A stretch of DNA of 64,000 bases from Parus major (GCF_001522545.3 NC_031770.1:106804130-106868129), one strand, 5' to 3'. Shown: positions 12,450-24,605, numbered from the stretch's first letter. Notes: generated by a model from the sequence alone, not told the origin. Made by a program: numbers and translations.

Positions 12450-14119
12450 GGAAATGAATTTGCATCAATTCCTATCAAATGTGATACTCCTGCTCAGACC
12501 CCGAGTTCTGGCATTGGAAAGGATACTGCTGAAATATTTCCTTAACACCTTTTGATGCTTTTGTTCCATTCACTTCTGAGTGGATCTGGTTGTTTAAAAT
12601 CTTTTGCCTTAACTGGCTGCTGCCTCCCTGTGTGCTTCAGAGGGGTCAGCCAGTGTCAGCCCTTCCCACTCTGGTGTTGTCATTCTTGTCCTTCTCACTT
12701 TTGGAGCACAGGATCCAGCATTTCACAGAAGTAATGCCTTGCCATGTGTTAAAATTCAGTGTTTTGCCTACAGTATTTCCAAGTGCCATTAGTTTTCAAA
12801 ACTAGGGAAGTTTCAAAGCCATGATGTGAATTTTCCCTGCTCCATGACAAGGTCCCAGAAGACTTCAGTAACCCTAGAGTTCCTCGAGATACCATGACCT
12901 CATTTTACATCAGTTCCAGCTTTTCCCCTCCACCTTAAAATTTAATGCCTCTGTTGAGTCAAATAAAAACTTACCCAGAATATCTCAGATATTATCTATT
13001 ATATATTGTATACATCAAATTATAGGATTTAGATGTTATTATTAGATACTTGGAACTGTCCTTTTCCCATCTTTAACACACTTGGCTGTACATCTCAAAG
13101 GAATATATTCACTGTTGGCTACTATGAGGCTTTGCTACTCCAAAGGTAAATGTGTAAAAAAGCAACTACAAGAAATTGCTAATAACTATAACCAGTAGTC
13201 AAGAAGTAAATAAAAAAAATAAATCAACTAAAGAAACAAAGAGAGAAATTTGCTTCAAACAGGACAAAACCAGCAGCACAGATATGTCCAGGACACAGTA
13301 TAAATGTGGCTGTTGGTCTATTCAGTAATTTAATTTTAAAATTTGTATTTGTGAATAAATTATCCACTTCCATTTTTTTTCCTGCTTCTGGTGTTTTCAT
13401 TTTTATTTATTTCCATGTCCTTCACAACTTATTTTTTCCTGTAAAACTTTACCTTAATAAAGTTCTTTTACTTTCAAAGCAGGCAAGTTTTATTGGTTCT
13501 TCTCTGTGTTCACTATTTGGGCATGTTAGCATCCCAAATCCTTCATCTTTTTGTCCTCTTGAGTCTTTCAGGATTGCCTCCATATCTTGCTGTATACATC
13601 TTACAGAGTATTGCAAATACCTTCCAGATGGAGGACAGAAGATACTACAACTTCTTTAAGTTAAACTCTCATTCAGGCTCTGGGCAGAGTTTAGTTTTCC
13701 TATCTAAACCTTAGAGGCAGATATTTACCTTCTCTGGGTTTCAATGCCAAGATTTCTGCTTAAATGAAATTAGGCTGATCGTATTTTTTATGATTAAAAT
13801 AACTTTAGTAGCAAGATGGTTCTGGAAGTGGGCTCTGAATATCTTTCTGTCAATAAAAGAAACTCTTTCTAAAAGGGGAAGAATTGAATGCAAATTTAAA
13901 ATAAAGAAGAAAATTTTCACTCACACAATGCAGGAAGCAACAATCCAATCACCTGAAAAGTAGAAAGCAGTTTGTAAAGTGTAGTCAATTTAAAATTCTC
14001 TGAGGTTTTAGTGTGATAAATATCTGATGTTGTCCTTAAATGTGAAACCTAGTATTCGCAGGGGAGATTTCCTATGACCACTAAGTTTAAAATTATTCAT
14101 AAGGATATGCTGAATCTTT

Positions 14120-14149
14120 AATATTCGATTAAGATCACAATCAAATATT
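14120..14149. repeat. 11-bp inverted repeat with one mismatch
   Basis: AATATTCGATT (14120-14130) faces AATCAAATATT (14139-14149) across 8 nt. Ten of eleven positions are complementary. The arms are AT-rich, so chance is a real possibility. Confidence 0.5.
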
Positions 14150-15145
14150 GGTTTCAGAATTACATTATTTCACTCACTGATGCCTGAGCTGAAGTTGGAT
14201 CTCTTGAATATTTTTTCTGTCCTCTGTCCACCTCTTTTCTGATTCAGCTGAAATGCACAGGTCTGGTGTCATTCTGTCTTCCTTTGAGCTTCATAAATAT
14301 AGCTAGAGGTGCCCCTTTTACTCTGAGGATACGTGTCCTATGAATTTAAATCACAAACACTACAGGCAGATTGTCCAAAGGCACATTCACCTTGGACCCC
14401 TCCCGTCCCACAGAGGACAAGGCATCTGCTGTGGCTGAAATTGGATGGAAGTGATCCAGAACTTGAGGTTACCCAACCCAGAGACGTAGAGAATTTGCAA
14501 GAGCGATTCCGCTCCTCTTGTTGCGTCAATGTGTTCCGAGGTAATTCCACCACAGGAACATCGTGTTGGGACCTTTCTGGCTTTGCAGTGCTCTGGAATT
14601 TCATTGGATGGTGGTGGCTTCTCAAGCTTTGTCTGTTCTGTATTTAGAGAGGTTGCCTCAGCTCTCCTTCATGGCAAGGCAAGAATTCTCTTATTTAAAT
14701 ACCAGTCAAGCAAGTCTGATTGCTGGAATAAGACTAAATCTATCTATCTATGAAAAACCTGCAGGGGAAGGGATTTGCTCAGTTAATGAAGATATTAATT
14801 ATTTTCTTTCCAGAAAAATAGAACCCCTGATGTGACCAGAGTTGAAGCCTCCTTGTAAAAAGCCATTCTATGGACATGTGAAGTAACACAGTCTGTGTTC
14901 TAGGGGTGAAAAGTATGGAAGGTGTTGTGAATTCATGTTGTAAATATTGGCTTTTCACAATTATTCTGATAAATATATACTATATGCTTTCGCTATATTC
15001 TTTTCTCTCTTAGCAAGTTACAGGCTTAGATAGGAATTCTGAATGGTAAGGATATATTTCATCTCGACAAGGCAAGATAACTCCAACAGGCAAGACAATG
15101 GGAGGATCAAGCTGTTTTTCCAACAGAAGGACAGTGGAAAACAGG

Positions 15146-15273
15146 CTGTTATCAGCAGCAGGAAATGGAAAGCAAACTGTTATCAAAAAGCCAGTACCAG
15201 GACGTTGGCAGGGGGGAAAGATATGAAGCCCAGCTGCCCTCAAAGGAAGGATGAGGGGCCCAGACTGTTATCA
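15146..15273 (+). promoter_or_regulatory. three CTGTTATCA (GATA-type) motifs in the LTR U3
   Basis: CTGTTATCA is present at 15146-15154, 15177-15185 and 15265-15273. Each contains TTATCA, the reverse complement of TGATAA, which fits the WGATAR consensus of GATA factors. Further WGATAR matches sit at 15028-15033 (AGATAG) and 15075-15080 (AGATAA). All lie upstream of the LTR TATA-like box. Binding is inference. Confidence 0.45.
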
Positions 15274-15315
15274 ACATTGACCATTTGCAGAAGAAAGGAA
15301 ACCAAACTCCAAAAT

Positions 15316-15366
15316 AATGCTGACCAGCTAGAATAATGATGACCAGCAAAAAAAATGCTGACCAGC
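15316..15366 (+). repeat. three 19-bp-spaced repeats in the LTR U3
   Basis: The 13-bp core AATGCTGACCAGC occurs at 15316-15328 and 15354-15366. A one-base variant AATGATGACCAGC lies at 15335-15347. The starts are exactly 19 bp apart. Short direct repeats just upstream of the promoter are typical of LTR enhancers. Each unit has TGACC, a nuclear-receptor half-site, but the role is not shown. Confidence 0.8.
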
Positions 15367-15459
15367 AGAAAATAAAACTGTGCAAAAGCATGTTTTAAGA
15401 AGGCGGAACCAGGGAGGAGACCTGCTTTGAATATGCATTAAACCATCACAGCAGGATGG

Positions 15460-15469
15460 GATAAAAAGG
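15460..15469 (+). promoter_or_regulatory. TATA-like box of the LTR promoter
   Basis: GATAAAAAGG lies about 145 bp before the LTR end and about 100 bp before the ATTAAA polyadenylation signal. That is the usual place for the retroviral core promoter. The U3/R boundary would fall near 15490. Confidence 0.55.
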
Positions 15470-15559
15470 GCATTCCTGAGATACCAGGTGTGCTCTTGGC
15501 AGCGCACCAAGGCACCTGGCCGTAACTCTTTGCTTTATTTTATGTCTCTTATTGTCTTT

Positions 15560-15565
15560 ATTAAA
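15560..15565 (+). terminator. LTR polyadenylation signal ATTAAA
   Basis: ATTAAA sits 40 bp before the end of the LTR, downstream of the TATA-like box, and is followed by T-rich sequence. It is the common variant of AATAAA. Cleavage would be expected near 15580. Confidence 0.5.
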
Positions 15566-15609
15566 CTTTTTTAAAATTTTACAGGAGTGAGCTTCGTTTT
15601 TCACAAAGG

Positions 15610-18600
15610 CAAGTGCATATGCACATGTAGGGGGGTGGGAGAGCGAAAGAGGGATTGGAAGAAAGAGATGTAAAATATGAGAAAAGCACTCTGGGAATAG
15701 CTGAACACCTGAAGTTTGTCTTTGGCTTGCATTTGAAGGTGGCAAGCAGAGAAGGGCACCTGGCTGTGAGGGGCCAGCTAAGGCAAGCGAAGGAGCCAGT
15801 GAAGAGGCACAGATGATAAGAGAAAATGCAGATAAAAGAGAGCATTTTGGTGATGTTATGCAAGCAATTGAGTGGCAAGATGAGGGCTCGGCACATACGT
15901 GCTTTGGAGAAGTTTGTGCAGTGAAGCTATTTGTGAGGAGAAGTAGAATCTAATTTGTTTGAACTCTACCATCTGTGGTGTAATTGCCTTATTGCCAGTG
16001 GGATTTATATGAGTAAATGAACACTGGAAAGAGGAAGAATACTAATAGTAGGGTTTAATTTTATATAGGACTGTCTGTTCATCTGTGTAAAGAATATGAA
16101 AATAAGTCAATTCAAAACTATTTTATACAGGGTTATCTTGCTTCAGCTGTGAAAATTATATAGAAAATAGGTCAATTACTACAAAACTTCTACTAAGGAG
16201 GAATAAACATACTATCATAAAGGGAAGCTGATTGCTCTTTAATTGCAAAGAATAAAAAATCATGTCAATTCTAAGATACATCTTCAAGAGAACAAAAATA
16301 AAATTGGAAGCTGACATCTTTCTTCTACAAATAGTTTCCTGAAAACTGCTGGTTTGACAAGCTTCCAAACTGACATCTTCTATTTATACATAAACCCATT
16401 GCAAGTTTTTTCCCCAGCTGATATTTGGTAACAAGGCATTTAGCAGATGGTATGCCAAATTGGATCACTTCTTTTGTGATACTGAAGTGATTTTTAAGCC
16501 CCTTTCCCATTGAAACTGGTCTATGCAGCTACCACTGTGGTTACAGAGACGTTCCTTCACCTTCGCAAACCATATCAACTAACATATCAGGCAGATATTG
16601 ACAAAAGGCTGAAGAGAGTTTCATGTTGTACAGAGAATTTCACACAGATTGAGGCACTTGGAATGTGTGTGCATAAGGTCAGATCAGCTCTCCTTTGAGG
16701 ACAGACTGACACTGTGGCATGTTCCACCCACAAAAAAAGGCTAATAATGTTCTCCCAAAGCTGGCCTTCAGCTAAGCAGGAGAGTAGACCGTGAAGAAAT
16801 TACAAGTCCCCTTTTTGTAAGAACCTTGCTGCTGTGATTAGGACTGACAAAAGGAGACTGAGAGGTTGGAACAGAAAAACTTTATCAACTGGACTTGTGT
16901 ATTAGACAATGCCCTACTCCTTCAGCTCCAGCCACTGTCTGCATTTGATCTGGGCACTGGACTGAGCTGAGATGGGTGTGCTGTCACCACGGTACACTGA
17001 GAAACTTAGTGGGGCTGTGGAGTTGGCTCAAGGTCAGATGAATTTTCTGGTGGAGGTTCTGCTGGATGCAGTGGAAGTGAGGGATGGGAAGGGTTTGTGC
17101 TCTCCTGAGTGGTCATGAGCAATGTGGCTTAGGCAGGTTTATATACTGAAAAATTGCTAATCTGTTGTCATTGCCTTAAATAATTGATGATTAACATCCA
17201 TTGGAATGTTCCACAGCAACAGAACATTTTGCAGGTTTTGTGTTTGTTTTGTTTCAGGCTCCTGATGGGATGCAGAGAGCTGAGTGTCTGTGGTTGAGAC
17301 AGGAAACAAAAAAGGAAAACAGAGACAGAACAATGGGTTGCTTGTGGAAACCACAGGATAAAAGCTCTTCTTCAATTTACTTCTGCTGTCCAATTTACTT
17401 CACAAGGGAGTAAATGTTACAGTGTTTGCCCACAGGACTGGTAAATGAACAAGGCTTGATCCACTTGCTTCCATGTAGGAGTCTTTAGCTATTCACAGAG
17501 CCAGCAGAACCCCTGAGTGACAAGCACTCCTCTTGAACAGATTTGGGAGACCAGGAACACCCTTGGGCAGATCAAATGTTCTTAAATTCTTCCTTATATC
17601 TGTAGTATCAGTGCAGTTTCTTACATATTGTTTGTAAGTAATGTACTAATATTATTGTGATCAAAGCAAATTTTTTAGGGTTCGATTCCTGCAATATCCA
17701 AGTACTGGTGTAATAGATGATGATTTTGAAGCCAAACCCACTGCCATTAAATTAAATTATAAATTGAGATCCTAACTGCCTCAAGTTCCTCCAAGAAAGG
17801 TTAATTCAAACTGACTGGCAATCATTAATATTCAGTTCTGACTGTTGCATTAGCAGGACCTGGTCATAAATCTATCTTAATCAGAGTCTTCCTGGAAAAT
17901 GGACAATGGGCTCTGATGACTAATACCCTGGCTGAAATTTCATAGGAGACTTTGCTAAGTATTTAAGGAATTAAGCTTTTTCATAGTCTTGCACTGAATG
18001 TTCAGCTACACATGTTGCCATTATAAAAAATAAAAAAGAGAAAAAAAAATCTAGGGAAATTATGGCTTCATTACATCATGCTTGGAGCAAAATATTACTT
18101 CTGAGGTTTTTTGTGTGGATACAACTTCTGTGATGAAGGAAGGTTTGTTCTGAAAACTGACTATGCCCAATGTAAACATAAAGTTTGGGGGAAAGACAGT
18201 GATTATCAGAAAGCTGACAATTCCCTCTGATATTCATCATCTGTCTTGCAGCAGATAAATACAGCAGGACATTCTGACATGGGAATAGTCTGGCATATTG
18301 TTCAGCCCACATGTACAAGTGTATAGAGCTGGTGTCTCAACAATTCCTCATTTTCTGGTTTCAGCTAAACACTGTGTTTGTGGAAAAAAAATAACAGTTT
18401 CCCTGTAGTCTTAATTCTGGTGCTTAGCCCTGATTCAAATGGATACAGAAAGCCTTTTGTTACCATGAATGTTGACTTATTTGGATAGAAATTTCTTAAC
18501 ACAATTAAAGTAATTACTCTTAATCAGACTGAATGCTGAACAGACTTCAGAAGGAACCTTGGTGTGGGATAAAATTGCCTGGTTCTGTCCAGACACCATT

Positions 18601-18631
18601 CACATCAGAACAACTCCCATTTGTGTGTTTT
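15610..18631. other. unique noncoding stretch after the LTR
   Basis: No retroviral internal sequence follows the LTR, and no gene or LINE is recognised. A tRNA B-box-like string near 17679-17690 was examined and rejected. Open frames are at most about 105 codons and unmatched. Confidence 0.55.
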
Positions 18632-18766
18632 CTTTCCCTTTCCCTTTCCCTTTCCCTTTCCCTTTCCCTTTCCCTTTCCCTTTCCCTTTCCCTTTCCCTN
18701 TTCCCTTTCCCTTTCCCTTTCCCTTTCCCTTTCCCTTTCCCTTTCCCTTTCCCTTTCCCTTTCCCT
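18632..18766. repeat. (CCCTTT)n hexanucleotide array with one N
   Basis: About 22 units of CCCTTT run from 18632 to 18766, purely pyrimidine on the plus strand. A single N sits at 18700. If it is removed, the hexamer phase continues unbroken (CCCT then TTCCC). Overlapping frames of alternating Ser-Leu, Phe-Pro, Arg-Glu or Gly-Lys are translations of the repeat and not proteins. Confidence 0.97.
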
Positions 18767-21216
18767 CCTCTTCCACTTGGGGTGATAAAACATTCTTTTG
18801 GCACCCAAGACAAAGTTCAAGGTCACTGTACTTACCCTAAGGAATGACCCAGCATTCCAGTAAAGTCCTCTCTTTTCACTATTTTCTTTCAAATCCTGCT
18901 CAGTTTGTGTGTTGTCCCTTTGCTCCAGCAATATTTGGCAGTGTCAGGAGTGGCTTCATGTTCATCATCAGATGAAAGTTGGGTGAAGATGAAGGTCTGT
19001 GGTTAAGTTTCTGTGTAATTCACAATAAAAGTATAATAATAAATTCTGTTGCTAAGTGCATTAGACAGGGATTCATCTTTCATTTATATAATTGCAAATA
19101 ACAGGAGGGACTGAATAGTAACTCTAAATATAAGAAACTCTCCATTATATGAAGACTTTAATACCAGCTTTAAGACTAGAAAGAAAAAAAATTCAAAAAG
19201 TAAACATATACCTTTTTACACAATATTAACAATTTCGGGGAACATGTTTTTTTCTACTGACAAACTGGTGCAAAATTTATTTGAAGAGGCTGAGATTTCT
19301 TTATAATTATCACCAGTCTTTCCACTGAAATTCCTAGACTGTGAATCTGCTTGCATTTATTCAACTTAAACATTCTCCTACTGAGAACTGTGAAGCTTCA
19401 TTTCCTTTAAAATTTTCCAGGGATAAGATGTCAGTCTAGGCAGAGTGCCCTAAGGGATATCCAGAGGAACTCCAAACAATGCATTTTAAAAGACCTGTCA
19501 TTATAACTGCAATTTTACAGATCTTACAAAAAACATTTATTGGGGAAAATTTATTTTTGCAAATGTGATTTATACTTTGACTATTTTTTTTTTCTCTTTC
19601 AGGACTAGAAAAAAACACCAAATCATTTGCAGTCAAGGGAATAGTTTCTTCATGAAACATGTATCTGTGTAATAAAAAGATCCAGTTCTCGATTACATGC
19701 TACAGAGTGTATTTCAGGAACAAAATACTATTTCTTCCCACAGTAGATGTTTATATCTTAGTGTTAAAGATTGCTGTTGGCTGTTTTGTTACAAATTTGA
19801 GGAGAAAATGGTGGCTATACAATCTGAAATGGCTGGCAGGTGTGAGACGTGATGTCTTTGTGTTTGCTACAGAGAAGTTTTCTGTTTATTGCAGGATCAA
19901 GAATTGTGGAAATGTCAACCAGCATTTTGAAAAATCTTTTTTAATCACTCACCTATCCTAAGTTGAGGCAACTAAAGCAAATTATTTATGTGGGAATCCA
20001 CCCCCACCTCATTTTAGCATCTTCCTGAGGCGCCTGTGATGGAAGACCTGATATTCTGTGTCATCCCTGTAGGCAGCAGTGAGAGACAAAGGGGATTCAG
20101 GAGGAACCTGAACCCAGCTAAGATCTGATCTTGGAATGAAACTGCATCTCTCTGTTGCCCCTCTATTAAAAAAGAGCAAATCTAGCCCTCTATATGTCCT
20201 TTTTCTAAATGCAGAAGGAAAGCATTTCCATTCTTTGATGTGTTCTGGTATTAACAGGCTGTTTCCCCAGGTTTTTTAAGTCTGTACTCCTGTCTCTGAA
20301 CTTAGGCAGCAATGTGCCTTACAGTAATACCTGGAAACAAGAAAAAGGCATGTTTATATGGGTAACATTAACCTCTATGTCATGCTGTTAGAATTACTAA
20401 GAGAAGCCTCAAAAATATTCAGTTGGAACCATTGGCTGCCTAAGGCAAATCTAACACTCTCCACTCTTTTTGGTCTGGAAAGCCAACCCCTTGCATTTAT
20501 TTACACATCCATGTTAAACTGATTGCCCTTCCTCTGTGCAGCTCAGGAATTATATTCATCATCTGATCCTGATGGTAGATCCGTGCACTGCCAGCAATGA
20601 CATCGGTTACTTCAGTGCTTCTATTAATGATAAATTTAGCCAGCTAAAAGGATGAGGTATGTGCCTTCAGGTTGATGCTAAATTGAAATTACCACTTAGC
20701 CGGCGATGAATTGCCTACGTTTTTATTAATAGGCTAAATTCCAGATCTGACCTTTCCAAAATTGCTGAATTACTAAATCCTGGGACAGACATCAGAGTTC
20801 CTCTTACAAGGAGAACTTTATTATGCAAACATGTAAGGTCACCTAGAGAAGAGCCCAGCTCTGGGTTCCAGGTAACCTGCACACACAGGTGTTAGCCAAG
20901 GTGATGTGCCCATCCATAGCTGTGGTTTATAGCTGCAGGGTAATGCTCCTCCACTTCCCCACCCTTCTGGGAGTGTAACATGGTCCTGAATTGTCTTTTC
21001 TAGCTTCATCACCCAAATCAGTACTACCTGTCATTTCTAGAGTCCCCCACTGTGAGCTCTGCACTGTTGCACTCAGAACACAGCATACCCATCCTGGCTG
21101 GTCTCTAATGTTGTGCTGTGCATCTATCCTCATTCAGGTCAGAGGTCTTTGCTTGCTGCTTCCAAACCCCAGAAAACAAATTAAAGCACTTATTCATTGT
21201 TTACATATTGTGTAGA
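18767..21216. other. unique noncoding stretch with a candidate conserved block
   Basis: No gene is recognised. The segment at 20560-20745 is motif-dense and is described separately. The rest is AT-rich unique sequence. Confidence 0.55.
20560..20745. promoter_or_regulatory. candidate conserved noncoding element with repeated homeodomain-like motifs
   Basis: ATTAAT occurs at 20623-20628 and 20725-20730. GCTAAATT occurs at 20677-20684 and 20733-20740, and its reverse complement AATTTAGC at 20633-20640. Three copies of an 8-mer and two of a homeodomain-type core within 118 bp resemble vertebrate developmental enhancers. CpGs are also retained at 20701-20720 in a CpG-poor background. Conservation has not been tested. 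Confidence 0.3.
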
Positions 21217-21424
21217 ATTCACAGAATCACAGAATGGTTGTGGTTGGAAGACACCTCTGGAGGTCACCTGATCCAGCCCCTGCTCGTTCACAGTCAGCTC
21301 CAAGCACTGCTTAGGGCTGTGTTTGGTGGGGTTCTGGGTGTCTCCAAGGATGGGGACCCCACAGGCTCTCTGGGTAGCCTTGATTACCCTCACACTAAAA
21401 GCTTTTTCCTTACATTTCAGTGAA
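21217..21424 (-). mobile_element. CR1 LINE 3'-end fragment
   Basis: The plus strand begins with the reversed CR1 tail (CACAGAATCACAGAATGG). The 'ttggaagacacctctggagg' block follows, then sequence typical of the CR1 3' UTR, ending near 'ttccttacatttcagtg' where similarity fades. It is a minus-strand, 5'-truncated copy with no coding part. Confidence 0.85.
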
Positions 21425-24400
21425 AAATGGGTGAACTTAATCACTTCTGTGTAAGCAAAGGCACTCTAAGCACAGCTTCCCATGCTGGTGCTTCCCTGAA
21501 GAGATGCTGTTTTCAAGGGCTGAATATTTTCCTACACAATAAATGAAAGACAAAGACAGAATAAGAAATGGTCAATGAATTAATGGATAATTAATAACAG
21601 TCATTAACTGGTGAGGCTGATATGCCCTGTATGAGTGCTGTATCCAGTTAAAAAGATCTGGATTTTGCTCTGGTTCTGATGTGCTGTGGAATTAAGGTGG
21701 TGTAAATGACAAAACAACACAAATGGGTGAATTCTCTGATAAAAATAAACACCCATATCCCATGTGGCACCTTGCACTCATCCAGTTTTGGCTGCAAGTG
21801 GCGAACTCTGGGGATAAACAAATATTAGATGACTACTTGCAATATTTGCTAAGTCTTAAGGAAGCTGGAATGCGTTCATGATGAAGCTGGAAATGCAGGT
21901 GAAGGTAAATGCTTGTAATCCTGCTGGTGTGGACTCAGAGAAGAAACTGTTTCCTAAAGAGGAGTGAAAGCCCCAAGAAAAATAAAAGCTTCATCATCCT
22001 TGGCACAGAGAAAGGGATTACATAAAAACAACCACTGGCTTAATTTTAATTTTTTACTTTTCCAAAAATATAGGAATTTATGATAAAGAAATTAAAAATT
22101 TGTACCATGAGTTGGAGTTAAACAGCTTACCAATAAAGTTGCAGGGGGTTTTTTTTCTCATTGCCAGAACACATGAAGTGAGACTGACCAACACAGCTCA
22201 TGAAATCATGTGCAATCCAAAATAAATTTATCTAAAAGGGAAATTTTAACCAAAAATCTCAATTTTCATTTCAACATTTCCAGTCTTTAGAAAGGTGAAA
22301 ACAAGCATCAAAAAGCAAAAGCAAAAGTTTTGCTTTGTACAACTTGATGCCAAGTCAGTGTTTCAGCAAGAGAGGCAGGATAAGATCGATTATTTCCATT
22401 CCACTGCACTCGGCTGACATCACTGGGGCTGCAATGCCAAACAATCCCAAGCTACATTTTCATCAGCAATTCACTTTGATTCATTGGTCGCTGCCTTTAG
22501 ACACTGTGTTTTGTTCCTCAGATTTATTTTAGAAAAGATGATGCTAATTCTGGCTGGATAAGGACTCACTAAATAAAGCTGGGCTTTGCCATAACCTGTA
22601 GCCACGATTTTGGCTGTGCTTTTGGTACGTGAAACCAGCTCATGGTGAGTGTTCAGGAAAATGCTGCTGAGCTCAGTCTGAAAGCAGAATGGAAATAGAC
22701 TGCAGAAACTGGGACCATCCTGGGTTTTTGCAGCCTCATCCACCCAGGCTTGGATTTGTAAAAGATAAAATCAGTTGAGAATTCACATGATTTCTGTGAA
22801 TTCTGTATCTTCTGTCCAGAGTACTCACTGCAAATGTCCAAGATGCTGCAGACCCATCTCTGTAAGCAGCTGATTTCCCTAGGTTCTGCATGTCCCATGC
22901 CAACATCTCCTGTCCTCCCACAGTTCCCAGACTCATTTTGGTGTCTGGCATGGCTGCAGCTTTAGATACAGTGCTGAGTTGCTCAGGTACCTCCAGCCCT
23001 ACAGCCTTTTCCTGTTATTTTTCCTTTCTCACATCACCCTGCTCATGAAATCTCCTTTTGGCAATACCTGAGACCCCAGAGCTCCACCTGCCCCATCTCT
23101 GTCCTTGCCCTCCTGGGTTGTGCCCCACAAGAACAGGCAGTGCAGACAACAGCAGCAGATCCATGGAGTGACCCATCTGGTGCTGAGGAAGCAACAACCT
23201 CCACATTTCAGAGGGTTTTGTTTTGGTCCAGGTCCAGCCTAGTCTGCAAGTCCAGTCTGGGACTGCAAGTGCTTGGAGCAGGTTAGCAGTGTCTTGGAAT
23301 TGTATTTTCTTGTTCAGCTTCAGACATAAAAATCCCATTTGGGCTCTCTCATTCCTCTTTTCAGTGAAGAATAACCAAGATGCTGGGGTAGATATGCCCC
23401 TAGAAGCCTTCCCAGCACTCCTTCCTGAGAGGGGAATCAAGACTGAAACAAATCCTTGTTCCGCTATGCAAACACTGCAGTGTTTGTGCTGTTTTTTAAC
23501 TAGAGGGAAGCAAAATTTGTCAGTTTACTCCTCAGTAAGGGGAGACCTGAGTGTGCTGCACAGAAGCTGTATTTGCTATTGAAAGCCCTGTATTTGTCAT
23601 AGGGCTCTTAGTCTCATTAAGGTAGGAGCTGCAGCTTATTGGAAAAGGCTCTTGATACAAACACTCCAGACAGGGCTGTCCCCAGATCAAATGATATTTG
23701 TCATGAGGACAGTTGTGCAAAGATTCACAGTGAGGAAAAAGAAATGCATCAGAAGATAGATTACAAGGTCTCCTTTCAAGGGTAAATAATTAGGCAGAAT
23801 TGTGCAGTTTGGCCTTATGTAAGAATCATTCTCTACTCTCTATTCTTATTAAAAACCAGAGCCCTTTGAGGGTGAAAAGGGAATTTAATAAGCAGTGTCT
23901 GTAGTTCCTGCCACAGGAAGGAATCTTTGGCATAGGAAAGAATATACTATTCCTTTCATATTTTCATATCACATTCAAATTTTACTGAGAAATATGGTCC
24001 TGTGCTGAGTGAGAAATAGATACCCCTAGTTGTGTTGAGAAATGATAACATTTAATTTCTGACATGGAATGCTGTATTAGGAGAAGGAAGAACACCTCAG
24101 ACAGACAGTCAGGACAAAGCTTCTCATCAATAAGCCAGTGACACACAAGGAAGTGGGATGGTGTTCTTGAAGCCCAGTTTGGTGGGCTGTGCTCCTCGTC
24201 CTGGCAATGCCCCCCCGAACTGACGGCATTCTCACAACCCATGAGCAGGAGACAACAACTGTGCATAGAATTTGAACAGGTCATTATCATCCGTGGTGGG
24301 AGCACCTCAAGATGTGATTTATCTTATCCAGAGAGTCAAGGGGTTCATCCCCAGGGGCAGCAGTTTTGCAGTGCAGGCCCCAGCAGAAGGGTGAATGTCC

Positions 24401-24605
24401 CATTTGGAGCAGCTGTCCCACATTCAGAGGGGTGATGTTAGGACAGACTCCCCTCACTTCCAGAGGCAAGGGGGATGTAGGCACTGCACAAAACCATAAA
24501 AATCATCCAGCACTTGTCTTTGGTACTGATTTGTGAAGGCTCTTTCTCTGTTTGTTTGTTTGATGAGGCTCATTAGGGGCTAGTTGAAGGCTGCCAGCTC
24601 AGACT

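Larger units (their letters stand above)
10288..14922. other. unique noncoding stretch before the LTR
   Basis: No gene is recognised. It holds T/G-rich low-complexity sequence at about 11605-11690, a short tandem duplication at 10849-10889, and two small inverted repeats (12426-12449 and 14120-14149). There is also a short CTAT run near 14738-14751. The remainder is AT-rich unique sequence. Confidence 0.55.
14923..15605 (+). mobile_element. solo LTR of an endogenous retrovirus (683 bp)
   Basis: The element begins TGTTGTGAA and ends TTTTTCACA, giving the TG...CA termini of retroviral LTRs, and is bracketed by AAGG. In order it holds a U3 with repeated short modules (three CTGTTATCA sites and three 19-bp-spaced TGACCAGC modules) and a TATA-like GATAAAAAGG at 15460-15469. 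An R region should start some 25-30 bp further on. A polyadenylation signal ATTAAA lies at 15560-15565, followed by a short U5. No primer-binding site, gag-pol-env sequence or second LTR is seen on either side. It is therefore a solo LTR left by recombination between two LTRs of a provirus. The orientation follows from TATA and ATTAAA order. The family was not determined. Confidence 0.82.
14919..15609. repeat. target-site duplication AAGG flanking the LTR
   Basis: AAGG at 14919-14922 directly precedes the TG of the LTR, and AAGG at 15606-15609 directly follows its terminal CA. A 4-bp duplication is typical of class I (gammaretrovirus-like) integrations. A four-base match alone could occur by chance, but here it coincides with proper TG...CA ends. 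Confidence 0.65.

Noticed and set aside
17679..17690. GGTTCGATTCC-like string resembling a tRNA B box
   Set aside because: The flanking bases do not form the five-base-pair T-arm, no A box or acceptor stem lies upstream, and there is no terminator. A chance match.
15606..18600. Retroviral gag-pol-env downstream of the LTR
   Set aside because: No primer-binding site, coding motifs or second LTR were found, and the AAGG duplication immediately follows the LTR. It is a solo LTR.
18533..18931. Open frames with long Ser-Leu, Phe-Pro, Arg-Glu or Gly-Lys runs on both strands
   Set aside because: They are six-frame translations of the CCCTTT hexamer array and contain an unknown residue at the N.
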